64,000 nucleotides of DNA, taken from assembly GCF_000153465.1 (NCBI RefSeq), contig NZ_CH672387.1, positions 1,959,883 through 2,023,882 on the forward strand. The letters run 5' to 3'. Numbering within the stretch: position 1 is the first letter of the stretch; each line of letters begins with the position of its first letter. The stretch is from Aurantimonas manganoxydans SI85-9A1. Lineage in GTDB: Bacteria > Pseudomonadota > Alphaproteobacteria > Rhizobiales > Rhizobiaceae. The notes under the pieces are model-generated. The model was not told where the DNA came from and did not search any database. It saw only the letters and a program-made list of their open reading frames with translations. Shown here in pieces: positions 32,963-43,013 of the stretch. The translations under genes were made by a program, and so were the position numbers.

Positions 32963-35065
32963 TCAGCCGGAACGCAGCAGCCGGATCGCCTCGTCCTTGC
33001 CGAACAGATAGAGCAGCGCCCGCAGTGCCTCGCCGCGCGGCGAGGTGAGCTCCGGGTCGCGGGTGAGGATCATCCGCGCATCGTCGCGGGCAACCTCCAT
33101 CAGCCGGGCATGGTGTTCCATCGAGGCGATGCGGAAATACGGCATGCCGGACTGCTGGGTGCCGAGCAGGTCGCCTTCGCCGCGCAGCTTCAGATCCTCC
33201 TCGGCGATGCGGAAGCCGTCCTCGGTCTCGCGCATGACCTTGATGCGGGCGCTGGCGGTCTCGCCGAGCGGGGCCCGGTAGAGGAGCACGCAGGACGAGG
33301 CCTTCGATCCGCGCCCGACGCGGCCGCGCAGCTGATGGAGCTGGGACAGGCCGAAACGCTCGGCATGCTCGATGACGATGATGGTGGCGTCCGGCACATC
33401 CACCCCGACCTCGATGACCGTAGTGGCGACGACGAGTTGCGTGCGCCCGGCCTTGAAGTCGGCCATGGCGGCGTCCTTCTCCTCGCCGCTCATGCGGCCA
33501 TGGACGAGCCCGATCCGGTCGCCAAAATGCGCCTGCAGTTGGCGGAAGCGCTCCTCCGCCGCCATCAGGTCGCTCTTTTCCGATTCTTCCACGAGCGGAC
33601 ACACCCAGTAGAGCCGCTCACCGGCATCCATGGCGCTGCCGGCCCGACCGACGATGTCGGACAGGCGCTCCATCGGCACGGCGACGGTGGTGATCGGCTT
33701 GCGCCCCGCCGGCTTGCCGCTCAGCCGCGACACGTCCATGTCGCCGAAGGCGGCGAGGACGAGGGTGCGCGGGATCGGCGTCGCGGTCATCACCAGAAGG
33801 TCTGCGCCGCGTCCCTTGGCGGTGAGGCTGAGGCGCTGATGGACGCCGAAGCGGTGCTGTTCGTCGACGACCACGAGACCGAGATCGGCATAGTCGACGC
33901 CCTCCTGGAAGAGCGCGTGCGTGCCGACGACGATTTGCACCTCGCCGGCGGCGATGGCCGCAAGCTTGGCGGCACGGGCCCGGCCGGTGTCGCGGCCGGT
34001 CAGGAGCACGATCGACAGCCCGGCCGCCTCGCAGAGTTTCGACAGGCCGTCGTGATGCTGGCGGGCAAGGATCTCGGTCGGTGCGAGCAGGGCCGACTGG
34101 GCGCCGGCTTCGGCCGCCGCGGCCATCGCCATCAGCGCGACGACGGTCTTGCCGGAGCCCACGTCGCCCTGCAGGAGCCGCAGCATGCGGTCCGGCGCGG
34201 CCATGTCGGTATGGATTTCGGCGATCGCCGCTTCCTGTCCCTCCGTGAGCGTGAAGGGCAGGGCCGCGCGAAGGAGACCAGCCATCCGCCCCGTCCCGAC
34301 GAGCGGCCGACCGCGGGCCTTCTTCATGCGCTGGCGCGACAAGGCGAGGGCAAGCTGGCTGGCGAGATATTCGTCATAGGCAAGGCGCGACCAGGCCGGT
34401 CCCGCGTGGGCGATGTCGGTTTCGTCCTCCGGATCGTGCAGGCGGCGGAGCGCGCTGCCGATACCCGGATAGGCCTCGCGGGCGACGACCGCCGGGTCGA
34501 TCCATTCGTCGAGCGCCGGCAGTTTCTCCAACGTCTCGGCGATCGCCTTGCGCAGCAGCTTGGGCGAGAGCCCGGCGGTCATCGGATAGACCGGCTCGAC
34601 CAGCGACAGGGTCTCGGCTTCCTCGAGGGTCGCGACGAAGTCGGGGTGGACCATCGACGGGCGGCCGTTGAACCACTCGACCCGGCCGGAGACGATCATC
34701 GTCTCGCCGACCGGCAGCAGCTTTTCCAGCCACGCCGACTGGCCGCGGAAATAGGTGAGGGCGATCTCGCCGGTCTCGTCCTGGGCAAAGACGCGGTAGG
34801 GCACAGATTTCTGCCCGCGGCCCGGAGCCTGGTGGCGGTCGATGCGGACCGTCAGGGTGACGATGCCGCCCTCCGGGGCGGTGGCGATCTCGGCGCGCTT
34901 GCGCCGGTCGATCAGTCCGCTCGGCAGGTGGAACAGGAGATCGCGCACCCGCACCTCGGCGCCATTGGCGACGAGCAGGGTCTGCAATTGGGCCGCGACT
35001 TTCGGTCCCACGCCCTCGAGCGTGGTGACGGCGGCGAACAGCGGATCGAGGATCGAAGGGCGCAT
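32963..35065 (-). CDS. recG: ATP-dependent DNA helicase RecG
   Basis: 700 residues. RecG remodels stalled forks and drives branch migration of Holliday junctions. The N-terminal wedge (OB) domain begins DPLFAAVTTLEGVGPKVAAQL. The SF2 helicase core has Walker A (LLQGDVGSGKTVVALMA), DEQHRFGVHQR, MTATPIPRTLVLAAFGDMDVS, and motif VI HQLRGRVGRGS. RIASMEHHARLMEVARDDA near the end is typical RecG. Divergent from sdhE-mfd with a 94-bp shared promoter region. Confidence 0.96.
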   Translation of the reverse strand: MRPSILDPLFAAVTTLEGVGPKVAAQLQTLLVANGAEVRVRDLLFHLPSGLIDRRKRAEIATAPEGGIVTLTVRIDRHQAPGRGQKSVPYRVFAQDETGEIALTYFRGQSAWLEKLLPVGETMIVSGRVEWFNGRPSMVHPDFVATLEEAETLSLVEPVYPMTAGLSPKLLRKAIAETLEKLPALDEWIDPAVVAREAYPGIGSALRRLHDPEDETDIAHAGPAWSRLAYDEYLASQLALALSRQRMKKARGRPLVGTGRMAGLLRAALPFTLTEGQEAAIAEIHTDMAAPDRMLRLLQGDVGSGKTVVALMAMAAAAEAGAQSALLAPTEILARQHHDGLSKLCEAAGLSIVLLTGRDTGRARAAKLAAIAAGEVQIVVGTHALFQEGVDYADLGLVVVDEQHRFGVHQRLSLTAKGRGADLLVMTATPIPRTLVLAAFGDMDVSRLSGKPAGRKPITTVAVPMERLSDIVGRAGSAMDAGERLYWVCPLVEESEKSDLMAAEERFRQLQAHFGDRIGLVHGRMSGEEKDAAMADFKAGRTQLVVATTVIEVGVDVPDATIIVIEHAERFGLSQLHQLRGRVGRGSKASSCVLLYRAPLGETASARIKVMRETEDGFRIAEEDLKLRGEGDLLGTQQSGMPYFRIASMEHHARLMEVARDDARMILTRDPELTSPRGEALRALLYLFGKDEAIRLLRSG

Positions 35066-35104
35066 CGGGCGGCAGGTTTAGCTGCATGGATGCCGATGGC
35101 AAGG

Positions 35105-35133
35105 CTGACAGGCCCGAACGCTCCCTATATAGA
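35105..35133 (+). promoter_or_regulatory. Candidate sigma-70 promoter of sdhE-mfd
   Basis: CTGACA (35105-35110) and TATAGA (35128-35133) are spaced by 17 bases and end 26 bases before the sdhE ATG, inside the short recG/sdhE divergent gap. No transcript data. Confidence 0.45.
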
Positions 35134-35159
35134 GGCCGAATTCAGAAAACGGGTTTGCC

Positions 35160-35456
35160 ATGACTGGTATGCAGCGCTCCTCGAGCGATCTCGATGTCCG
35201 CCGCCGCAAGGCGTTGTTCCGCTCGTGGCATCGGGGCATCCGCGAGATGGACCTGGTGCTCGGCCGGTTCGCGGATGCCGAGATCGACAAGCTCACCGAT
35301 GACGAGCTCACCGAATACGAGCAGTTGATGGAAGCGCCGGATCGCGACCTGTTCCAGTGGCTGACCGGCGAGGCGCCGACGCCGCCGAATCACGACACGC
35401 CGGTCTTCCGCCGCATCCGCGACTTCTACGGCACGGGCTGGGAGCATCAGCCATGA
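35160..35456 (+). CDS. sdhE: Succinate dehydrogenase FAD-assembly factor SdhE
   Basis: 98 residues, DUF339/Sdh5 family. It helps attach FAD covalently to succinate dehydrogenase subunit A. The hallmark RGIREMDLVLG (RGxxE motif) is at about residues 25-35, followed by the helical ELTEYEQLMEAPDRDLFQWLTG. It overlaps mfd by four bases (ATGA). The recG/sdhE-mfd arrangement is standard in alphaproteobacteria. The ATG at 35160 is used; an ATG three codons in is also possible. Confidence 0.92.
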   Translation: MTGMQRSSSDLDVRRRKALFRSWHRGIREMDLVLGRFADAEIDKLTDDELTEYEQLMEAPDRDLFQWLTGEAPTPPNHDTPVFRRIRDFYGTGWEHQP

Positions 35457-38400
35457 GCCTGCCTCCGTCGCTGAAGAAGGCGATCGAGAAGGGCGCCGGT
35501 GTCGAGATCGGCAACGTCATCGACGGCTACGAGGCGTTCCTGCTCGCCGACATCGTGCGTCTGCGCGGCGGCAAGACGCCGGTCGTCTTCGTCATGCGCG
35601 ACGGCAACCGCGTCGCCGCGCTGGAAGACGCGCTGCGCTTCGTCGCGCCCGATCTGCCGGTCCTGACCCTGCCGGCCTGGGACTGCCTGCCCTATGACCG
35701 CGTCGGCCCGTCGGGCGATGCCGCGGCGCGGCGCCTGTCGGCGATGACGGCGATCAATGCGCTGCGCCTGGCGCCGCACCGGGCGTTGATCCTGACGACG
35801 GCCAACGCGCTGCTGCAGAAGATGCCGCCGGCAGACGTGCTGGCCGAGGAGATGATTGCCGCCAAGGCGGGCCATCGCATCGCCATGGAGGACATCGTCC
35901 GCGCCCTGCAACGGGGCGGCTTCGAGCGGGTGGCGACCGTGCGCGAACGCGGCGAATTTGCCGTGCGCGGCGGTATCCTCGACCTGTTCGCGCCCGGCGA
36001 GGACGAGCCGGTGCGGCTCGACTTCTTCGGCGACACGCTGGAGACGATCCGCGCCTTCGATCCGGCCAGCCAGCGCACCATCCGGCAGCTCAAGAGCTTC
36101 GAGCTGGCGCCGGTCTCCGAGGTCACGCTGCGCGAGGAGACGATCAGCCGGTTCCGCGGCAATTACGTCAAGCGCTTCGGCGCGCCGCTGCGTTCGGATG
36201 CGTTGTACTCCTCGATCAGCGAGGGCAAGCGCTTCTCCGGCATGGAGCACTGGCTGCCGCTGTTCTACGAGAAACTCGACACGCTGTTCGACTATTGCGC
36301 CGGGTTCCCGATGGTTCTCGACCATCTGACGCTGGAATCGGTGGCCGAGCGCCGCACGACGATTGAGGACCATTACGACGCCCGCAAGCGCGGTGCCGGC
36401 GAGTCGAGCGCCGAAGCCGTACCCTACAATCCGGTCGAGCCGGACGATCTCTATCTGTCGCAGGACGAACTGGCGGGCGGCATCGCCAGCACCGACCCGA
36501 TCCGCCTGTCGGCCTATGCGGCGAGCGACGCGGCCAACCACGCCGTGTTCAACATCGACATCACCCGCGGCCGCAGCTTCGCGGCCGAGCGCGCCAGCGG
36601 CGACGTCAACGTCTTCCAGGCGGCGGTCGACCACATCGGACGGCTGCGCGCCGGCGGCAAGCGGGTCGTGCTCGCGGCCTGGACCGAAGGGTCGCGCGAG
36701 CGTCTGACCCAGGTCGTCGAAGAGCACGGGCTGGAGAACATCAAGGCTGCCGACAGCCTGAAGAAGGTCAACGAGGCGCCGAAGAACCTCGTCATGACGG
36801 CGGTGCTGGGCGTCGAGGCCGGCTTCGAGACGCCCGATCTCGCCATTGTCGGCGAGCAGGACATTCTCGGTGACCGCTTGGTGCGCCGTGGCCGCAAGAA
36901 GCGCGCCGCCAATTTCATCGCCGAGGCCTCGGGCCTCGACGAGGGCGACATCGTCGTCCATGTCGACCACGGCATCGGCCGCTTCGTCGGCCTGAAGACG
37001 ATCGAGGCGGCCGGCGCGCCGCATGATTGCCTGGAGCTGCGCTACCAGGGCGACGACCGCCTGTTCCTGCCGGTCGAGAATATCGAGCTTCTGTCGCGCT
37101 ATGGCGGCGAAGGCTCCGAGGCGATGCTGGACAAGCTGGGCGGCGGCGCCTGGCAGGCCCGCAAGGCCAAGCTGAAGAAGCAGCTTCTGGAAATGGCCGA
37201 CGGCCTGATCCGCATCGCGGCAGCCCGCCAGATGCGCGGCGCGCCGCGGCTGCTGCCGCCCGAGGGCTTATGGGACGAGTTCGCCGCCCGCTTCCCCTAT
37301 GAGGAGACCGAGGACCAGCTGAACGCCATCGATGCGGTGGCCGACGATCTGGCCGCCGGTCGTCCGATGGACCGGCTGATCTGCGGCGACGTCGGCTTCG
37401 GCAAGACCGAGGTGGCGCTGCGCTCGGCCTTCATCGGCGCGATGAACGGCCTGCAGGTGGCCGTGGTGGTGCCGACGACGCTGCTGGCGCGCCAGCACTA
37501 CAAGACCTTCTCCGAGCGCTTCCGCGGCCTGCCGCTGAACGTGGCACAGGCTTCGCGCCTCGTTGCGTCCAAGGAGCTGACCCAGACCAAGAAGGGCATT
37601 GCGGATGGAACGGTCGACATCGTCGTCGGCACCCATGCGCTGCTCGGCAAGGCGGTGGACTTCAAGAATCTCGGCCTGCTGATCATCGACGAGGAGCAGC
37701 ATTTCGGCGTCAAGCACAAGGAGCGGCTGAAGGAGCTGAAGTCGGACGTCCACGTCCTGACCCTGTCGGCGACGCCGATCCCGCGCACCCTGCAGCTGGC
37801 GCTGACCGGCGTGCGGGAATTGTCGCTGATCACCACGGCGCCGGTCGACCGGATGGCGGTGCGCACCTTCGTGTCGCCCTTCGACCCGCTGGTCGTGCGC
37901 GAGACCCTGCTGCGCGAGCGCTATCGCGGCGGCCAGAGCTTCTATGTCTGCCCGCGGGTGTCCGACCTTGCCGACGTGAAGGCTTTCCTCGACGCCGAGG
38001 TGCCGGAACTGAAGGTGGCCGTGGCGCACGGCCAGATGGCGGCGACCGAGCTCGACGACATCATGAACGCCTTCTACGAGGGCCAGTACGACGTGCTGCT
38101 GTCGACGACGATCGTCGAATCGGGCCTCGACATCCCGTCGGCCAACACGATGATCGTCCACCGCGCCGACATGTTCGGCCTGTCGCAGCTCTACCAGCTG
38201 CGCGGCCGCGTCGGCCGGTCCAAGGTCCGCGCCTATGCGCTTCTGACGATCCCGGCGAACAAGACGCCGACCAAGGGCGCCGACCGTCGCCTGAAGGTGC
38301 TGCAGTCGCTCGACACGCTCGGGGCTGGTTTCCAGCTCGCGTCCCACGATCTCGACCAGCGCGGCGCCGGCAACATTCTCGGCGACGAGCAGTCCGGCCA

Positions 38401-38959
38401 TGTCAAGGAAGTCGGCTTCGAGCTCTACCAGCAGATGCTGGAAGAGGCGGTGGCCGAGATGAAGGGCGAGGAGAGCGCCGGTGACGGCCAGTGGTCGCCG
38501 CAGATCGCACTGGGCACGTCGGTGATGATCCCGGAGAGCTACGTCCCGGACCTGCAGCTTCGCATGACGCTGTACCGGCGCATCGCCGATCTTTCGGACG
38601 CCCGCGAGATCGACGCCTTCGGCGCCGAGATGATCGACCGCTTCGGGCCGATGCCGACCGAAGTGGAGCATCTGTTGAAGGTGGTCTTCATCAAGTCGCT
38701 GTGCCGCAAGGCGAATATCGAGAAGCTCGATTCCGGGCCGAAGGGTCTGGTGGTCACCTTCCGCGACAAGAGCTTCCCCAATCCGGGCGCGCTGGTGCGC
38801 TATATTTCGGAGCAGGGCGCCTCGGCCAAGATCCGCGCCGACCAGTCGGTGGTGCTGATCCGCGACTGGCCGACACCGGAGAAGCGGCTGAACGGGGCGG
38901 CGACCATCGCCACCCAGCTCGCGCGCTTTGCCGAAGAGGGGCAGAAGAAGGCCGCCTGA
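35453..38959 (+). CDS. mfd: Transcription-repair coupling factor
   Basis: 1168 residues. Mfd pushes stalled RNA polymerase off damaged template and recruits UvrA. In order: a UvrB-like N-terminal module (about 1-400), and an RNA-polymerase interaction domain (about 480-560, with EGDIVVHVDHGIGRFVGL). The SF2 translocase core follows with Walker A GDVGFGKTEVALR, DEEQHFGVKHKE, LSATPIPRTLQLALTGVREL, and YQLRGRVGRSKVRAYALL. A C-terminal TRCF domain ends the protein. The start MSLPPSLKKAIEKGAG overlaps the sdhE stop. UvrA, its partner, is encoded in the same window. Confidence 0.96.
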   Translation: MSLPPSLKKAIEKGAGVEIGNVIDGYEAFLLADIVRLRGGKTPVVFVMRDGNRVAALEDALRFVAPDLPVLTLPAWDCLPYDRVGPSGDAAARRLSAMTAINALRLAPHRALILTTANALLQKMPPADVLAEEMIAAKAGHRIAMEDIVRALQRGGFERVATVRERGEFAVRGGILDLFAPGEDEPVRLDFFGDTLETIRAFDPASQRTIRQLKSFELAPVSEVTLREETISRFRGNYVKRFGAPLRSDALYSSISEGKRFSGMEHWLPLFYEKLDTLFDYCAGFPMVLDHLTLESVAERRTTIEDHYDARKRGAGESSAEAVPYNPVEPDDLYLSQDELAGGIASTDPIRLSAYAASDAANHAVFNIDITRGRSFAAERASGDVNVFQAAVDHIGRLRAGGKRVVLAAWTEGSRERLTQVVEEHGLENIKAADSLKKVNEAPKNLVMTAVLGVEAGFETPDLAIVGEQDILGDRLVRRGRKKRAANFIAEASGLDEGDIVVHVDHGIGRFVGLKTIEAAGAPHDCLELRYQGDDRLFLPVENIELLSRYGGEGSEAMLDKLGGGAWQARKAKLKKQLLEMADGLIRIAAARQMRGAPRLLPPEGLWDEFAARFPYEETEDQLNAIDAVADDLAAGRPMDRLICGDVGFGKTEVALRSAFIGAMNGLQVAVVVPTTLLARQHYKTFSERFRGLPLNVAQASRLVASKELTQTKKGIADGTVDIVVGTHALLGKAVDFKNLGLLIIDEEQHFGVKHKERLKELKSDVHVLTLSATPIPRTLQLALTGVRELSLITTAPVDRMAVRTFVSPFDPLVVRETLLRERYRGGQSFYVCPRVSDLADVKAFLDAEVPELKVAVAHGQMAATELDDIMNAFYEGQYDVLLSTTIVESGLDIPSANTMIVHRADMFGLSQLYQLRGRVGRSKVRAYALLTIPANKTPTKGADRRLKVLQSLDTLGAGFQLASHDLDQRGAGNILGDEQSGHVKEVGFELYQQMLEEAVAEMKGEESAGDGQWSPQIALGTSVMIPESYVPDLQLRMTLYRRIADLSDAREIDAFGAEMIDRFGPMPTEVEHLLKVVFIKSLCRKANIEKLDSGPKGLVVTFRDKSFPNPGALVRYISEQGASAKIRADQSVVLIRDWPTPEKRLNGAATIATQLARFAEEGQKKAA

Positions 38960-39056
38960 GGGCGGTCGTCATGCGGCTTTGCACAACTCCGGCGGCGCTG
39001 CAGCCGCTGGGGAGCCCACTCACAATTTTGCCGCGAGACTGTCCTTCAAGCGGGCC

Positions 39057-39812
39057 ATGTCTCACTGTTTAGCTTCATCGCCTCGGCTGCGGCCGGTCCG
39101 CCTTCTGGCATCCGCCGTCATGGTGGCCGCCGTCTCCGGGGCCGTGCCGGTGCGGGCTCAGATGGTCGACGCCGATGCGGTGACGCTGCGGACCATCGAG
39201 GGCCGGCTCAACGAGGCCGGCATCTGTACGTCGCTGACATTCGATCTGAGGGTCGTCTCGGCGCTGGTCGGATTCCCGATTCCCAGCTTCATCCCCATCG
39301 ACACCAATCTGCGCTGGAACCAGAGCCGCCACACCGTGACCCGGTTCGCCTCGACGCCGACCGAGGTGCGGCTGGATTTCGAGATGGGTTGCCAGCCGGG
39401 CAGCAACGGTGCCGTGCTGGAGTTCATCGGGCTCGAGCCGAAGGACGTGCGGCTGGCGGATGCGGTCGCCTGTGCCGGCGAACGGGCCGGCGACGGCAGC
39501 CTGGAGACACTCGTCTGCACGCCGGAGGGGCGGATCGGCCGGTTCCTGTCGAAGACGATGATGGGGCTGTCGGCCAAGGTCGGCCGGTTGCTGCCGATGA
39601 ACCTCGCGGTGCCGGTCAGCCAGGTCGTGGCGCCCTTCGGTCCGACGCGACCGGCGGATGCGGCGACGACCGCTCCGGCCTCCGCGGATCCGCTGGTTGA
39701 ACCGGATGCCCCGCCGGCGCTGCCGGAGGGGCCTGATCATTTGCCGGCTGCTGAGGCTGGCAACGCAGAGGCCGCGACGGACAACAAGGTGACCGAGACC
39801 GGGCCCCGCTGA
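39057..39812 (+). CDS. Secreted hypothetical protein, 251 aa
   Basis: A signal peptide (about residues 15-35: VRLLASAVMVAAVSGAVPVRAQ) is followed by a domain of about 155 residues. This contains ICTSLTFDLRVVSALVGFPIPSFIPIDTNLRWNQ and an acidic-Pro-rich tail (about 205-251). Several Cys (ICTS, GCQP, VACAG, LVCTP) could form periplasmic disulfides. No family recognised. The start ATG at 39057 has AAGCGGG upstream; a later ATG inside the signal is unlikely. Confidence 0.7.
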   Translation: MSHCLASSPRLRPVRLLASAVMVAAVSGAVPVRAQMVDADAVTLRTIEGRLNEAGICTSLTFDLRVVSALVGFPIPSFIPIDTNLRWNQSRHTVTRFASTPTEVRLDFEMGCQPGSNGAVLEFIGLEPKDVRLADAVACAGERAGDGSLETLVCTPEGRIGRFLSKTMMGLSAKVGRLLPMNLAVPVSQVVAPFGPTRPADAATTAPASADPLVEPDAPPALPEGPDHLPAAEAGNAEAATDNKVTETGPR

Positions 39813-39856
39813 TCGCTTGACGCTCTGGCCGGCTGCCTCGTTGGACAGCCGGGTCG

Positions 39857-41704
39857 CTATTCGACGCTGGCCGGATCGCGCCAGAAGGCCGGAAGCTGAT
39901 AGCCGTAGAGCGGTGTCGTCTCGGGATGCTGGATGAACTTCCAGCGCGCCAGCCATTGTTCAGGCAGATGGAAGAGCGGCAGGACGTAATAGCCGGAGAT
40001 CAGCAGCCGGTCGTAGGCCCGCACCGCCGTCACGAAATCCTCGCGCGAGCGCGCCCCGACGATCTCGCCGATCATGGCGTCGAGTGCCGGATCGGCGGCG
40101 CCGGCATAGTTGAACGTGCCGGGAAGATCGCGCGACACCGAACCCCAGCGATAGACCTGCTCGGCACCGGGCGAGAGCGACGCCGAATAGGTGGCGAGGA
40201 TCATGTCGTAGTCATAGGCGTTCTTGCGCGCCTGATACTGGGCGTCGTCCACCTGGCGGATGGTGGCCCGGATGCCGACCCGGTCGAGAGACCGCTTGTA
40301 GGCCAGCGCGATGCGTTCCTGTTCCGATGACTGGACGAGGATCTCGAAGGCGAGGGGCTTGCCGTCGGGGCCGATCAGCGAGCGCCCCTCGAACCGGTAG
40401 CCGGCATCGCGCAGAGCCGACACCGCCGCCTGCAGCGCCTTCCGGTCGCTGCCGCTGCCATCGGTCTGCATCGGCGCGTAGCTGCCCTCCAGGACCTCCG
40501 GATCGACCGCGTCGACATGGTCCCCGAGAAGCGTCCGCTCCTCGTCGGAGGCGGGCCTGCCGAAGCTCGACAGTTCCGAGTTCTGGAAGAAGCTGCCGGT
40601 GCGCGCATAGGCATCGTAGAAAAGGTTGTGGTTGGCCCATTCGAAATCGAACAGCATCGACAGGCCCTTGCGGACCGCGCGATCGGCAAAGACGTCGCGG
40701 CGAGTGTTGAAGACGAAGCCGAGCATGTTGGAGGGCGCGCCGGAGGTGAAGCTCTCCAGCACGACGTCGCCGCGGGTCACCGCCGGGAAGTCGTAGGCGG
40801 TGCGCCAGTGGTTCGGGTCGCCCTCGATATAGACGTGGGAAAGGCCCTTCTTGAAGGCCTCGAACTGGGCGTTGGCGTCGCGGAAATACTCGATCGCGAT
40901 CGTCTCGTAATTGTCGAAGCCCTGCTTCACCGGCAGGTCCTTGCCCCAGTAGTCGGGGTTCTTGCGATAGACGATGCGCTGGCCCGGCTCGACCGTGTCG
41001 ATCACGTAGGGCCCGGAGCCGATCACGGGCTCCAGCGTCGTCTGCTCGAAGGTGTCGCGGTCGAAGGCGTGTTCGGGCAGAACCGGCAGGCCCGAGATCA
41101 GCATCGGCGTTTCGCGGTCGGCCGTGTCGTCGAACGTGAAGCGGACGCCGTGCTCGCCGATCTTTTCGATCTCAACCGCCGGGCGGAGCCAGTTGGCGTA
41201 CATCGGGCGGCCGTGCTCGCGCAGCATCTCGACGGTGAAGAGAACGTCTTCCGGGCGCACGGGTTTGCCGTCCGAGAAGGTCGCTTCCGGATTGAGCTGG
41301 AACTCGACGAAGCTGCGCGCGTCGTCGGTTTCCACGGTCTCGGCCAGGAGGCCGTACATGGTGAAGGGCTCGTCCATCGAGCGCTGCATCAAGGGTTCGA
41401 AGACGAGATTGCCGAACTGCTTGTCGAACCAGAGCCCGCGGGCCGTGGTCAGCGCGCCGCGCACGATGACGGGGTTCAGATTGTCGAAGGTGCCGAAGAC
41501 GCCGTAGCGCATGGTCCCGCCCTGCGGCGCGTCCGGATTAGCGTAGGGCAGATGCTCGAAATCCGCCGGCAAGGCCGGATCACCCTGCATGGCGATGGCA
41601 TAGGCCGGTTCGGCAACGGCCGGTGACGCGGCGCCGAGCGCGACCGCGATGCAGAACGGGGCGAGAAGCGCGCTGAGGCCTGTGGCGGCAGAAATGATCC
41701 GCAT
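39857..41704 (-). CDS. Family 5 extracellular solute-binding protein (YejA-like)
   Basis: 615 residues. A signal peptide (about 1-31) is followed by an SBP_bac_5 fold. This is the periplasmic receptor of an oligopeptide or microcin C-type ABC importer. YejA-like features are HLPYANPDAPQGGTMRYGVFGTFDNLNPVIVRG, GLLAETVETDDARSFVEFQL and RDANAQFEAFKKGLSHVYIEGDPNHW. The permease and ATPase partners (YejB/E/F) are not adjacent in this window, so its transporter may be elsewhere. The ligand is inferred as a peptide, not shown. Confidence 0.9.
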   Translation of the reverse strand: MRIISAATGLSALLAPFCIAVALGAASPAVAEPAYAIAMQGDPALPADFEHLPYANPDAPQGGTMRYGVFGTFDNLNPVIVRGALTTARGLWFDKQFGNLVFEPLMQRSMDEPFTMYGLLAETVETDDARSFVEFQLNPEATFSDGKPVRPEDVLFTVEMLREHGRPMYANWLRPAVEIEKIGEHGVRFTFDDTADRETPMLISGLPVLPEHAFDRDTFEQTTLEPVIGSGPYVIDTVEPGQRIVYRKNPDYWGKDLPVKQGFDNYETIAIEYFRDANAQFEAFKKGLSHVYIEGDPNHWRTAYDFPAVTRGDVVLESFTSGAPSNMLGFVFNTRRDVFADRAVRKGLSMLFDFEWANHNLFYDAYARTGSFFQNSELSSFGRPASDEERTLLGDHVDAVDPEVLEGSYAPMQTDGSGSDRKALQAAVSALRDAGYRFEGRSLIGPDGKPLAFEILVQSSEQERIALAYKRSLDRVGIRATIRQVDDAQYQARKNAYDYDMILATYSASLSPGAEQVYRWGSVSRDLPGTFNYAGAADPALDAMIGEIVGARSREDFVTAVRAYDRLLISGYYVLPLFHLPEQWLARWKFIQHPETTPLYGYQLPAFWRDPASVE

Positions 41705-41891
41705 ACGGTTCGATCGACTCCTGGAGTTCTGTAGGGCCGCGATTCTAGCGGGAAAGCATCAGCTTGCCTACCGGCGGGACGCGCCGCTCATTCGGCCGGG
41801 AGTCTTCAAACTGCCGTATTTGCGAAAGAGGTCGGGCCTCGTTAAGGAACGCTTGTTTCCGCACCATTCATGCCGAAAGGAATTGAGGCCT

Positions 41892-42572
41892 GTGACGCAC
41901 CGTCTGATGAACGCCACCACCGGGATGCTCGCCGCCGGGCTGCTCGGATTTGCGACGCTCGGCGCCGGCGTATCCGGCGCGATCGCCCAAACCGCCGCTC
42001 CTTCGGGGGCCGCCCCCGCTGCCGGGCAGCGTCCGCAAGCCGTGCCCGCCGAATGGTTCAAGGTCTGCTCGACCCAGGGCGAGAACGAGATCTGCAACAC
42101 GCAGTACACGCTGATCGCCGACACCCGGCAGCTGATCACCGCCGTCAACCTGATCAACGTCAAGGGCAAGGTGAACCAGAAGGTTCTCCAGGCCGTGGTG
42201 CCGACCGGCCGGGTGATCCCCGCCGGTGTGCAGGTGAAGGTCGACGACAAGGCACCGCAGACGCTGAACTATTCGGTCTGCTTTCAGGACCGCTGCATCG
42301 CCGAGGCCGAGCTGACCGATGCGATGGTCGCCTCGATGAAGGCCGGCAAGCAGATGAACGTCACCTCGATCAACTTCCAGCGTCAGGCCAATCCGGTTCC
42401 GATCACGCTGTCGGGCTTCACGGATGCCTATGATGGCGCGCCGAAGGCCCAGCCGGAACTGGCCCAGCGCCAGCAGGAGCTCAACGAGGCCCTGCAGAAG
42501 CAGGCCGAGGAGCGCCGCAAGAAGTTCGAGGAAGCGCAGAACGCGGCCAAGAGCGGCGCCGCCGCCCAGTAA
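41892..42572 (+). CDS. Invasion-associated locus B (IalB) family protein
   Basis: 226 residues. A signal peptide (about 8-32) is followed by the IalB domain, with WFKVCSTQGENEICNTQYTLIAD and LNYSVCFQDRCIAEAELTDAMVASMKAG. Four Cys probably make two disulfides. The C-terminal part (about 185-226) is a charged helix, probably coiled coil. The name comes from Bartonella; in free-living species the role is unknown, probably envelope-related. GTG start at 41892 with AAGGA about ten bases upstream. Divergent from the solute-binding protein. Confidence 0.9.
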   Translation: MTHRLMNATTGMLAAGLLGFATLGAGVSGAIAQTAAPSGAAPAAGQRPQAVPAEWFKVCSTQGENEICNTQYTLIADTRQLITAVNLINVKGKVNQKVLQAVVPTGRVIPAGVQVKVDDKAPQTLNYSVCFQDRCIAEAELTDAMVASMKAGKQMNVTSINFQRQANPVPITLSGFTDAYDGAPKAQPELAQRQQELNEALQKQAEERRKKFEEAQNAAKSGAAAQ

Positions 42573-42599
42573 GGCTCTCGCGAGTTTCGCCAGACATGC

Positions 42600-42626
42600 A
42601 GACGGCGGCCCCAGGGCCGCCGTCTT
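42600..42626. terminator. Hairpin terminator between ialB-type gene and hspQ
   Basis: AGACGGCGGCC-CCAG-GGCCGCCGTCT is an 11-bp perfect stem, 28 bases after the ialB-type stop. Only a short T run follows. It lies between convergent genes and may serve both. Confidence 0.7.
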
Positions 42627-42689
42627 GCGTTTGGCGTCAGTATCGGCACTGCTGCTGGCGGATGGTCCGCACAGACGGCCCGGCGGGCG

Positions 42690-43013
42690 TCAGTTCCGGT
42701 GGGCGCCCTTGAGCTGATAGGCGCCGTCGACAGGGCCATCGAACAATTCGCTGATCTGCGGATGCCGCACCGGGGTGCCGCTCTCGTCGGGCAGAAGGTT
42801 CTGCTCCGAGACATAGGCGATGTATTCGCTCTCGGCGTTCTCCGCGAACAGATGGTAGAAGGGCTGGTCCTTGCGCGGCCGCACGTCGGCGGGAATGGAT
42901 TCGTACCACTCGTCGCTGTTGTCGAATTCCGGATCGACGTCGAAGATCACGCCGCGAAACGGAAATACGCGGTGCTTGACGACCTGTCCGATAAAGAAGC
43001 GAGCAGTTTGCAT
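42690..43013 (-). CDS. hspQ: Heat shock protein HspQ
   Basis: 107 residues, YccV-like hemimethylated-DNA-binding family. HspQ is a small heat shock-related protein and, in enterobacteria, a Lon specificity enhancer. Landmarks are FFIGQVVKHRVFPFRGVIFDVDPEF, PFYHLFAENAESEYIAYVSEQNLLPDESG and HPQISELFDG. The start MQTARFF at 43013 has GGGAG about eleven bases upstream; an in-frame start 19 codons earlier is less likely. Confidence 0.92.
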   Translation of the reverse strand: MQTARFFIGQVVKHRVFPFRGVIFDVDPEFDNSDEWYESIPADVRPRKDQPFYHLFAENAESEYIAYVSEQNLLPDESGTPVRHPQISELFDGPVDGAYQLKGAHRN